A stretch of 64,000 nucleotides of DNA. Origin: Pseudoalteromonas nigrifaciens. Lineage in GTDB: Bacteria > Pseudomonadota > Gammaproteobacteria > Enterobacterales > Alteromonadaceae. Positions 16,648 to 24,212 of this stretch are shown here, in pieces. Where the stretch lies: positions 248,001 to 312,000 of the forward strand of contig NZ_CP011037.1 of the NCBI RefSeq assembly GCF_002221505.1, given 5' to 3'. The notes beneath the pieces were generated by a model. That model saw nothing but the letters and a program-made list of their open reading frames with translations, made no database searches and was not told the origin of the DNA. The stretch's first letter is position 1; every line of letters starts with the position of its first letter. The position numbers and the translations under genes were made by a program.

Positions 16648-17270
16648 TGATAAAAAACATATTATGCTTTGGGGATTCCAATACTTGGGGTTTAAATCCG
16701 CAAACAGGAAAACGATTTAGTGCTACAGTGCGCTGGCCAGCGAAGCTTGCTGTAAAGTTAGGGGCTAATTTTACAATAATAGAAGCTGGGCAGCCTAACC
16801 GTGCTTTAGTAAACAACCCACCGTTTGCAGGTGAGTTATCGGGCGTAACTTATTTACAGTCTTACTTAAATGAACTTAAAATAGATTTAATTATTATAGA
16901 TTTAGGTACTAACGATCTGAAAAATCGGTTTAGTTTAAATGCGCACGATATTGCCGCTGGGTTAACAGCATTAATAGATTCAATATTGAATTTTTATGAG
17001 CAAAGCAATGCGCCAGGCTCTCCAAAAATTTTAATACTTAGTCCCGCTCATGTACGAGAAGTCGGAAGTTACGCAGGCGTGTACAAAGGGGCAGAGCAAA
17101 AAGTAGTGCAATTAGCTGCAGCATTTGAAAATGTTGCTAGTATAAAACAATGCTCATTTTATGACTTGGCAAGGATTGTGAGTGTTTCAAATGAGGATGG
17201 TGTGCATTTAGACGAAAAACAGCATCAAAAAATTAGTGATGCATTAGAGGCGATTATTCGTGAGTTTTAA
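16647..17270 (+). CDS. SGNH/GDSL-family hydrolase
   Basis: 207 residues without a signal peptide. Block I LCFGDSNTWG holds the nucleophile Ser; block II has Gly in an EAGQPNRAL segment; block III is DLGTNDLK (Asn oxyanion); block V is DGVHLDEKQH with the catalytic Asp and His. The closest recognisable group is the GDSL esterases with N-terminal GDSNTWG (arylesterase / acyl-CoA thioesterase type). It overlaps the preceding DsrE-like gene by one base, implying co-expression. Confidence 0.88.
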   Translation: MIKNILCFGDSNTWGLNPQTGKRFSATVRWPAKLAVKLGANFTIIEAGQPNRALVNNPPFAGELSGVTYLQSYLNELKIDLIIIDLGTNDLKNRFSLNAHDIAAGLTALIDSILNFYEQSNAPGSPKILILSPAHVREVGSYAGVYKGAEQKVVQLAAAFENVASIKQCSFYDLARIVSVSNEDGVHLDEKQHQKISDALEAIIREF

Positions 17271-17351
17271 TTTTTAAATATTTATTGTAAATATATTATC
17301 AGAAACTTGAATTTTCAGTTACTTATGTAATTATTAAAGGACTTTGCATAA

Positions 17352-18920
17352 ATGGGGATACCTCAATTTACAATGAAACAGCATCCTAAAAAAATAATAG
17401 TAGTACTGCTATCAGGTGGATTTATATTTGCATTAGGTTGCTTTATTTTATTGTACTTTGCGGGTCAAAAATTAGTAGCGCAAACACATTCAGACTCACA
17501 ATATTTACTCTCCCAAGTAGACGATGGTGTAGAGGAAAGCGTTCGTGTTTTAACTAAATTAAATAACCTAAATTTTACTACTTGTAACGAAGCGAATTTA
17601 CTTGCTATGCGGCGGATGCTATTTGATGCCAAGTTTGCTATTGATATAGGCTACTTTAAAAATAATACATTAACCTGTACTACAGGTACTGGTATGCTTG
17701 AAAATCCTTTACCAGATAACCAACCAGATTATATTGTAAATAAAAATAAACCCTCACAAATAGGCATACGCTTTGAGCCTGAACTTTACTTATTACTCTT
17801 TACCGAGCGCCCACTAAAAGTACTAATTATTCGCCAAGGCAATTATAACCTCATACTAAAATCAGAAGTATTCGATCCTAAAATTATTGTAACGCCTAAT
17901 TGGCAGGTTTTTTATAAAGAATCTGAAAACTTATTTCATTTAGCTGGGCAAACAGGGATTCATAATAATATAAAAAGTAATGACTATTTACATTACGAAA
18001 CGAATATAACGTGCAGTAATAATAATAGAAATTATTGTGTTGCTTTGTATTTGCCATGGGATATATTTTTTGCCGATAATCGTCAACTATTTATTATTTC
18101 GTTTATTTTAATTTGCTTGGTGAGTATTTCGTGTGGCTTATTAGTTGATGAGCACCTAACTACGCGCCGCTCAATTGTAAGCAGGATACGTAGGGGATTA
18201 AAGAGCGGTAATTTTTATTGGGTTTATCAGCCAATAGTTAATTTACAAAGCGGAAAAATAATTGGTTGCGAGGTACTTGCGCGCTTTAAAGATGATTACG
18301 GGGTGCTTACACCGGATCAATTTATTCCTATACTTAGACAAATTAATTTAACTTGGTCTTTTACCAAAATAATGATTAACACTGTACTTAATGAGTTAGA
18401 AAGTGCAGAGCAGTTACCAAGTGGATTTAAGGTGTCATTAAATATTTTTCCTTGTGATGTAGAGCAAGGGAATGTGTTGTCATTACCGAAAATAACCGGA
18501 TTAATGCAATCTAAATTTGTAATTTGTTTAGAAATAACCGAAGACGAGTATTTAGATTCAACTATTGCTCATGGCTATTTTAAAACATTAATCGAGTCGG
18601 GTTTTCGCTTGTCGCTTGATGATTTTGGCACTGGGTATTCAAACCTAAAAAACTTACATAATTTGAGTTTCCATCAGCTTAAAATAGACCGTTCATTTGT
18701 ACAAGACATAGCTACGGAAGGCTTAAAAGCCTCTATGATCCCTAATATTATGGAGTTGGTACATAAATTTGGTTATACCTGTGTGGCAGAGGGCATAGAA
18801 ACAACAGAGCAAGAAGTCATTTTAAAAGAAGCAGGGGTACATTACGGGCAAGGCTGGAAGTATGGCCGGCCTATGCCTATTTTAGAATTTAAAGAGTATA
18901 TAGCTAGATCGATAAAGTAA
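17352..18920 (+). CDS. CSS-motif / EAL-domain c-di-GMP phosphodiesterase
   Basis: 522 residues. TM1 at about 10-34, a periplasmic CSS-motif domain (about 35-245) with Cys pairs including TCTTGTG and ITCSNNNRNYC, TM2 at about 248-268, then a cytoplasmic EAL domain. The EAL motif reads EVLAR; the remaining catalytic set is present: SLNIFP, LEITEDE, DDFGTGYSN, LKIDRSF, AEGIET and GQGWKYGRP. It should therefore hydrolyse c-di-GMP. In this family periplasmic Cys pairs couple redox state to activity. The curli locus starts 0.9 kb downstream, a plausible output. A second in-frame ATG lies at 17373. Confidence 0.9.
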   Translation: MGIPQFTMKQHPKKIIVVLLSGGFIFALGCFILLYFAGQKLVAQTHSDSQYLLSQVDDGVEESVRVLTKLNNLNFTTCNEANLLAMRRMLFDAKFAIDIGYFKNNTLTCTTGTGMLENPLPDNQPDYIVNKNKPSQIGIRFEPELYLLLFTERPLKVLIIRQGNYNLILKSEVFDPKIIVTPNWQVFYKESENLFHLAGQTGIHNNIKSNDYLHYETNITCSNNNRNYCVALYLPWDIFFADNRQLFIISFILICLVSISCGLLVDEHLTTRRSIVSRIRRGLKSGNFYWVYQPIVNLQSGKIIGCEVLARFKDDYGVLTPDQFIPILRQINLTWSFTKIMINTVLNELESAEQLPSGFKVSLNIFPCDVEQGNVLSLPKITGLMQSKFVICLEITEDEYLDSTIAHGYFKTLIESGFRLSLDDFGTGYSNLKNLHNLSFHQLKIDRSFVQDIATEGLKASMIPNIMELVHKFGYTCVAEGIETTEQEVILKEAGVHYGQGWKYGRPMPILEFKEYIARSIK

Positions 18921-18977
18921 CGCTTAGCGTATATAAAAGCACAGGTATTACTTTAAAAATTATAATTAGGATTTACT

Positions 18978-19499
18978 ATGGCTAAATCAATACTCACTGC
19001 TTTTTTATTTATATTTTTAGCGGCATGTTCTACTCAGTACCCAAATCAGCAAGTAATTGGTAAACAATTTCCAACGATTGACGGCGAAAGTTTAACGCAA
19101 AATAAAGTGACTATTCCAAGCGATTTTAATGCAGATAAAACACTTTTGCTTATAGGCTATAAGCAAGATAGTCAGTTTGACATTGATCGCTGGTTAATTG
19201 GCTTAGATATGAGTGGTGTAGTTATTCCTACCTACGAACTACCCACTATTGCTGGTATGGCACCTCGCATGTTTAGTGCATTTATAGACAGTGGTATGCG
19301 CAAAGGAATTCCAAAAGAGCTTTGGGCTGGGGTAATCACTATTTATAAAGACGGCGAAAAAGTACAAAAATTTACTGGTAATCAAAATCCCAATAATACC
19401 CGTGTAGTCCTTATAAATAACAGCGGTAAAATACTTTATTTTTACGATAGAGGCTTTTCAGTTGATGCGTTAAATAAGTTAAAAGCGACTATAAACTAA
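18978..19499 (+). CDS. thioredoxin-fold-like lipoprotein lacking CxxC
   Basis: 173 residues. Lipoprotein signal AFLFIFLAACST (lipobox LAAC, Cys17). The mature part resembles thioredoxin-fold proteins in strand order (TLLLIGYKQDSQFDIDRW, a conserved cis-Pro-like region, then RVVLINNSGKILYFYDRGF) but has no CxxC, so it is not a thiol oxidoreductase of the standard type. RBS TTAGGATTTACT. Function unknown; the fold assignment is tentative. Confidence 0.65.
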   Translation: MAKSILTAFLFIFLAACSTQYPNQQVIGKQFPTIDGESLTQNKVTIPSDFNADKTLLLIGYKQDSQFDIDRWLIGLDMSGVVIPTYELPTIAGMAPRMFSAFIDSGMRKGIPKELWAGVITIYKDGEKVQKFTGNQNPNNTRVVLINNSGKILYFYDRGFSVDALNKLKATIN

Positions 19500-19770
19500 A
19501 TTTATTGATTGCTTTTGTTTTACAGCTTTATTCTAAATGACTATTACTAGTTTTCCTCTACTGATGTTAATTTTGGCTTCGTTAATTACGGTGTGTTATG
19601 CAATAAGTAATAGTTAGTTTGGGTTAAATAAATAGATACGTAAGGCAGCAAAGCATGCTTATCGTGAGCTGTAAAACAGGTGGTTAACAACTGTGAACGA
19701 ATGTAAAAACTGTATTGTAAGTTGTTCAAAAATTAGGTAGTGTTACATAAGAATTCTAAGGAAGAGTTTT

Positions 19771-20460
19771 ATGTTACAGCAATCAGCATTTATAAAAACA
19801 AATTTAAAATCATCGGCTTGCTCGTATAATTATCAAGATATTTTAAGAACTCTCCGAGCCTTATTCAACACTATAAATATGGATGATGCACTGCCAAACG
19901 TTGAGCAACGTTCACAATATACTTTGTATTTAATTGATGGCGCCACGCATAATTGGCACAACCTTGTACCTGCAGATTTAATCGCTTTAGCGAGGCAGTA
20001 TAATGTGGTGATATTTAATGTTGAGCGTAAAGCAATATGTGAGAAAAACTTACTACTTAACCATGTTAATGGTGTGTTTTATAAATCGACGCCAAGTGAG
20101 GAAGTTTTTAAAGGTTTAGTTAAAATAAATGCAGGCGAATTATGGTTTACTAGAATGATACTCTCCCAAGCATTCAGCGACATTTTAGTTGCGACCTCTT
20201 CGTTTAGTAGTTTACACGAAGGCATAGAATTAAAGCAGGACGATTATCAACATTTAACTAAACGAGAGCGTTCAGTTATTCATCTTATCGCGCAGGGGGC
20301 GAGTAATAGTGTTATCGCAGATAAATTAAATATTAGCGATCATACAGTCAAAACTCATTTATACAGTGCATTTAAAAAAACAAGTTCTCGTAATAGGGTT
20401 GAGCTGGCCAACTGGGCGCAGCGTTACATATCGGTTTTATTACCAATGAGTAAACAATAA
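19771..20460 (+). CDS. csgD: LuxR-type regulator, CsgD-like
   Basis: 229 residues. N-terminal receiver-like domain without a clear phospho-acceptor arrangement, then a C-terminal LuxR HTH: LTKRERSVIHLIAQGASNSVIADKLNISDHTVKTHL. CsgD proteins activate curli subunit genes in response to c-di-GMP-linked signals. It faces the csgG-csgF-csgE-curlin cluster in convergent orientation, and this adjacency is the main reason for the CsgD call. RBS AAGGAAGAGTTTT. A 270-bp AT-rich leader lies upstream. Confidence 0.82.
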   Translation: MLQQSAFIKTNLKSSACSYNYQDILRTLRALFNTINMDDALPNVEQRSQYTLYLIDGATHNWHNLVPADLIALARQYNVVIFNVERKAICEKNLLLNHVNGVFYKSTPSEEVFKGLVKINAGELWFTRMILSQAFSDILVATSSFSSLHEGIELKQDDYQHLTKRERSVIHLIAQGASNSVIADKLNISDHTVKTHLYSAFKKTSSRNRVELANWAQRYISVLLPMSKQ

Positions 20461-20471
20461 TTACATACATT

Positions 20472-20503
20472 AAAAATGGCTACTTTAATAAGTAGCCATT
20501 TTT
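20472..20503. terminator. bidirectional terminator between csgD-like and csgG
   Basis: Stem AAAAATGGCTACTT / AAGTAGCCATTTTT with loop TAAT, between convergent genes. Confidence 0.85.
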
Positions 20504-20512
20504 ATTTGTTAC

Positions 20513-21286
20513 TTAACTTGCTTTTTTAGCCCACAAGCCTTTATCAATACCTTTAGTTATAAGATCAGTGAGTGCTTTTTCAATTGCTTGAGTAACACAA
20601 ATACTCATTGGCTCGTTATCACTATAACCGGCTTCTGCCTCGGCAAGGCGCTTATAACTTACATATCTAAAAAAGCCTGCACGCATCTCTTGGCTCAATA
20701 CTTTTTTACTGGTTGCTACCGAGAGTAATACTTGCCCTGTACGTACGTCTACGGCACGTAAATAAATAGATATAGCATCTTCTCTATATAATTCAGATGC
20801 ACCTATACCAAAGTACTCCATTCCTAGGCCACCGGTTTTTACATTGGTGTCATAACTAATAATACCGCCTTCTAAAATAATTTTAGCTGTTGTTAATGGC
20901 GGTAAATCGGCTTGATTTGGGTTTTCTGACTGGGCAGCACGAATGATTTTCCGCTCAGTTAGAATGTTTTGTAACCCTTCGCGCTCAACCGGTGTAAACC
21001 AATCTGATTCATGCAATGCCTGAATTAATATGGAATTAGCCCCTTGAGTAACTGCGGTTGAAAAAGAGCTAACATTCGTTTGCGGTTTGTATTGACCCGT
21101 TTGATCTCTAAATGAATAAACAGAGACGGGAATGCTGCCCATTGGCTTGGGTAAGTTTTTTAAATCAGCAAAAATCTCAGTAGGCTCTAAACTTATGGCT
21201 TTTTGTTGCGATGGCGGAATTAAATTTCCTATCGTTGTACAGCCCGTTAAAGTAAGTAATATTATTGTTATTAGCAGTTTATACAT
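20513..21286 (-). CDS. csgG: curli secretion channel lipoprotein CsgG
   Basis: 257 residues. Lipobox LTGC at Cys16. Family motifs: PVSVYSFRDQTGQYKP, the GANSILIQALHESDWFTPVEREGLQNIL block and YLRAVDVRTGQVLLSV near residue 175-195. CsgG assembles as a nonamer in the outer membrane and passes unfolded curlin. Its ATG overlaps the csgF stop by one base, so it is the last gene of the csg operon. Confidence 0.95.
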   Translation of the reverse strand: MYKLLITIILLTLTGCTTIGNLIPPSQQKAISLEPTEIFADLKNLPKPMGSIPVSVYSFRDQTGQYKPQTNVSSFSTAVTQGANSILIQALHESDWFTPVEREGLQNILTERKIIRAAQSENPNQADLPPLTTAKIILEGGIISYDTNVKTGGLGMEYFGIGASELYREDAISIYLRAVDVRTGQVLLSVATSKKVLSQEMRAGFFRYVSYKRLAEAEAGYSDNEPMSICVTQAIEKALTDLITKGIDKGLWAKKAS

Positions 21287-21696
21287 TATCCAAACCTCGG
21301 TACTTCGATGATTACAATGGTGCCATCTAGCATATTTGTTATTTTTACAGTAATAGTATCTGTGGTACTGGTGATCACTTCAATTTGGTAGTCACCACTC
21401 ATAAATATAGAGTCTTGATTAAATATGCTGTCTTCAGAGTCTTCACCAAATGCCATATTGGTAATTTCTCTGACCATTCTATTTAGGTAAGTACGCTGTA
21501 AAGAGTCTTGAAATTGTTCTGCATAATCTCTTTCGATGACAGGTGCTTTGTGTTTGTTTTGCGCTTGAGCTTTACTCAACAACATATTTGCATTGAGTGG
21601 GTTGCCGCCAAAACTTGGGTTAATTGGGGTGTAAATTAATTCAGTTGCACTAGCTGAAAAGCTTAGAGTTATTATTATAAGTAGTATTTTATTCAT
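21286..21696 (-). CDS. csgF: curli assembly protein CsgF
   Basis: 136 residues with a signal peptide (LLIIITLSFSASAT). The mature N-terminus ELIYTPINPSFGGNPLNA is the CsgF signature, the region that inserts into the CsgG pore. CsgF caps the CsgG channel and couples secretion to nucleation at the cell surface. It lies one base after csgE and one base overlaps csgG. Confidence 0.95.
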   Translation of the reverse strand: MNKILLIIITLSFSASATELIYTPINPSFGGNPLNANMLLSKAQAQNKHKAPVIERDYAEQFQDSLQRTYLNRMVREITNMAFGEDSEDSIFNQDSIFMSGDYQIEVITSTTDTITVKITNMLDGTIVIIEVPRFG

Positions 21697-21697
21697 T

Positions 21698-22099
21698 TTA
21701 CCATCCGTTTACAGCCATATCGGGAGACGATACAGCCATGTTTGAGCGAGCCATTGCATCTATTACAATATAAACTGCTTGTTCAACGCGTTCGTCAAGA
21801 GGCTCTAACCTACGACCTAAATAAGTTGCATAAATAAGTTGGTTATTCATTATTAAAGAAAGCCTGGTGCCAGCCTTAGGTAGCACGGTTTCTTTTATTT
21901 CAATATTAAACCCCGCAGTTGAAGGTAAGTCTCTCCAGTAGTTTGAAAACTTGTAATAAAACTGATGGCCAAAACGGCTAATACTTCTATCGAGTAATAA
22001 GCCATCTATTTCTAGTTCATCATTTGCAAATGCTGCAGGTGAGAAGCACAGTAAAACTGATAGTAAGTAGCTAATATATATGCTTTTATTATTTTTCAT
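21698..22099 (-). CDS. csgE: curli secretion chaperone CsgE
   Basis: 133 residues with a signal peptide (about residues 1-25, ending AAFAND). Conserved CsgE features: LEIDGLLLDRSISRFGHQFYYKFSNYW and the C-terminal RLEPLDERVEQAVYIV. CsgE directs curlin to CsgG and inhibits premature fibrillation in the periplasm. It is 43 bp downstream of the curlin stop, with a strong G/C hairpin in between and no good Shine-Dalgarno immediately before its ATG. Confidence 0.93.
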   Translation of the reverse strand: MKNNKSIYISYLLSVLLCFSPAAFANDELEIDGLLLDRSISRFGHQFYYKFSNYWRDLPSTAGFNIEIKETVLPKAGTRLSLIMNNQLIYATYLGRRLEPLDERVEQAVYIVIDAMARSNMAVSSPDMAVNGW

Positions 22100-22108
22100 A
22101 TTATAAAA

Positions 22109-22130
22109 GGGGGGAAGTATACCTCCCCCC
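22109..22130 (-). promoter_or_regulatory. G/C hairpin between curlin and csgE, candidate attenuator
   Basis: On the mRNA strand, GGGGGGAGGTATAC folds onto CTTCCCCCC and is followed by UUUU. It sits between the highly expressed subunit gene and the secretion genes, and sequesters the only GGAGG near csgE. It could act as a partial terminator or mRNA 3-prime stabiliser that lowers csgEFG relative to curlin. Confidence 0.6.
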
Positions 22131-22142
22131 CCACCTTAGCAA

Positions 22143-23648
22143 TTACATTTGCGTAACTGTAGCTGTATTTCCGTCACCAATTTGCGTAACGGATACCATG
22201 TTATTCGAGCCGATTATGCCGCCTTGAACAAGGTTATCGTTACCAATTTGATTAACAGTAAATGAAACATCCTCTCCAGCAATTAAAAAGGCTGACTGAT
22301 CCATACCTGTAACCCAGTTTCCTTCACCTTCTTGTGAAATATCAATGCTATGGCCGCTACCTTCAACCATAATGTCAACTAAGTTGATTTCACCGGTTTG
22401 CGATATATCAATTCGGTTTGTATTACTATCTAATATACCAGCAAGAGTAACCATGGTTTCATTTGCTACACCACTTTGCATGATATCAATATTGTTATCA
22501 TTAGAAGTTAGTGCCGTATTAGGGTAAGAAGACTCTACAACTGTTGTATTTTCGTCACCATTTTGAAATACATCTACATCGTTACCAGTACCATTAAAGT
22601 TAACCAGATGTGCGGCATTTAAATCACCAACTTGGTTAATTAAAAACTCATTATCTGAACCAATAACACCCATGTATGCTTCGTTCCCAAAGCCATTTTG
22701 AGTTGCAGTTAATTCGTTATTATCACCAATTAATTCAGCTGTAGCTGAGTTGAGAGTATCTAACTGAGTAATAGTAATTTCATTATTATTGCCTAAAAAT
22801 AGAGCCGAATCTGCTGTATTGCTAGTACCTTCTTGATCAAGGTCTATTTCGTTATCACTACCAACAATAGCAGCAAAGTTAACTGCATTAGATTCACCAT
22901 CTTGCTCAACTTTTAGCTCATTAGCATCACCCGATACATCGCTAAAGGTTGCTATGTTGCGCGAGCCATCTTGTTCAATATCAAGGTCGTTATCATTACC
23001 TTGTAAAGAATTGATTGTAAATGCGTTCCAATAAACCCCTGATTGCTCAATATCAATAGTATTTTGATCACCGGTTAATGACGTTATTTCAGCTTCGTGC
23101 CATTCACCAGTTTGTACTGCACTGATTTCGTTGGCATTACCTTGCATATCAAGGTTATAAAACCAATGGCCACCAGCACCCTGAGCTACATCAATCGTAT
23201 TATCGTCACCCGTGATAATGTTTATAGCTTCGTTATTTACTAAAAAGCCAACACCCTCTTGGGCAACAACTAAAGAGTTGTAATCACCGGTTACTTGCGA
23301 GATTAAACCGTTAGCAACACCATCTTGAGAATACTCTTCTGTATTACTATTGCCCACAGTAGCAACGCCTGCGTAATTACCAGTTTGGTTTTGCGTAATT
23401 TCTGTGTAATTTTCATTACCATCAATGGTAGCAAGCATGGTGTTGTTATCACCTACTTGTACTAATAATGCATCGTTATTGTTGTTGTTTTGTATCAAAG
23501 TCATGTTATTTGATGCGCTCATTACAGAAATGGCCGTACCTATTTCTGAATTTGAGGCTGATTTAGTATCTGTATTTGCATAAGAAGCGAAGCTTGCACC
23601 CATTGCAACTGCAACTGCGCAGCTTAAAATTGATTTAGTTAATTTCAT
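22143..23648 (-). CDS. large curlin-repeat amyloid subunit (CsgA/CsgB-like)
   Basis: 501 residues with a signal peptide (cleavage near SYANTD). From about residue 46 to the end it is built of roughly 19 imperfect repeats of 20-28 residues of the form G-x-x-N-x-I-x-I-x-Q-x-G-x-x-N, for example GDANELKVEQDGESNAV and GSNNMVSVTQIGDGNTA. CsgA and CsgB of E. coli are about 150 residues with five repeats. The last residues TATVTQM close a repeat. No other curlin gene is seen, so this one protein may be fibre and nucleator. It is acidic. RBS AAGGAGAATAAATA. First gene before csgE-csgF-csgG. Confidence 0.9.
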   Translation of the reverse strand: MKLTKSILSCAVAVAMGASFASYANTDTKSASNSEIGTAISVMSASNNMTLIQNNNNNDALLVQVGDNNTMLATIDGNENYTEITQNQTGNYAGVATVGNSNTEEYSQDGVANGLISQVTGDYNSLVVAQEGVGFLVNNEAINIITGDDNTIDVAQGAGGHWFYNLDMQGNANEISAVQTGEWHEAEITSLTGDQNTIDIEQSGVYWNAFTINSLQGNDNDLDIEQDGSRNIATFSDVSGDANELKVEQDGESNAVNFAAIVGSDNEIDLDQEGTSNTADSALFLGNNNEITITQLDTLNSATAELIGDNNELTATQNGFGNEAYMGVIGSDNEFLINQVGDLNAAHLVNFNGTGNDVDVFQNGDENTTVVESSYPNTALTSNDNNIDIMQSGVANETMVTLAGILDSNTNRIDISQTGEINLVDIMVEGSGHSIDISQEGEGNWVTGMDQSAFLIAGEDVSFTVNQIGNDNLVQGGIIGSNNMVSVTQIGDGNTATVTQM

Positions 23649-24212
23649 TATTTATTCTCCTTGAATAGTAAAAATAAAATACCTAGATATTATCTGTTTT
23701 AATTAGGTATTTTCTGTTTCAGCATGCCGTGCTGATATAATGTGTTGTGATCCACTTGATTACTTTTAAGTATGTAAAGTGTTAAGTATGACCAGCGCTC
23801 ACTGCTTATTTGCATCTTAGATAAAGTACAAGCTGCTCACAGTGAAACAATAATCATGGTGTTAACTGTATTAGTTAATTTTAATTTGTTAAATCATCAT
23901 TTTTTACCAATTTTAAAGTGCTTATATTTCATGTGCTTATGGTTGTTTTTTGTTTTTATTATGGTTTTATGCAAAAAGCAGTAAAAAAGAAGGAGGTCTA
24001 CGCTTTTTAACTTATTTAACAAGTTCATAACAACGGCTGTATTTTATGTTTTTCCGATGAAAATCTAGTCAAAATGATTGGTTTTTGCTTTTCTTGCTTG
24101 TGTAATTTTATCTTTAGCTGTTTTCTAATAGCTTGCCATGTGATCCCTTGTACTGAAGTAGTAAATAAAATTACTTAGTGTTACTAAGTTAACCCAAACT
24201 ATGGATAGAACA
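23649..24212. other. 564-bp divergent intergenic region between curlin and S8 protease
   Basis: Very AT-rich regulatory space with promoters on both sides. A TCAGCA-tgccg-TGCTGA dyad lies at 23719-23735 and is a candidate operator for the curlin promoter. An AAGGAGG-like string near 23990 has no start codon in range. No ORF or recognised RNA is seen. Confidence 0.5.

Noticed and set aside
22143..23648. Tandem DNA repeats suggesting a CRISPR array or minisatellite
   Set aside because: Periodicity is about 66-70 nt and conserved only at protein level (curlin repeats).
23985..24005. Strong AAGGAGG Shine-Dalgarno-like sequence
   Set aside because: No ATG, GTG or TTG in the proper distance opens a frame; likely chance.
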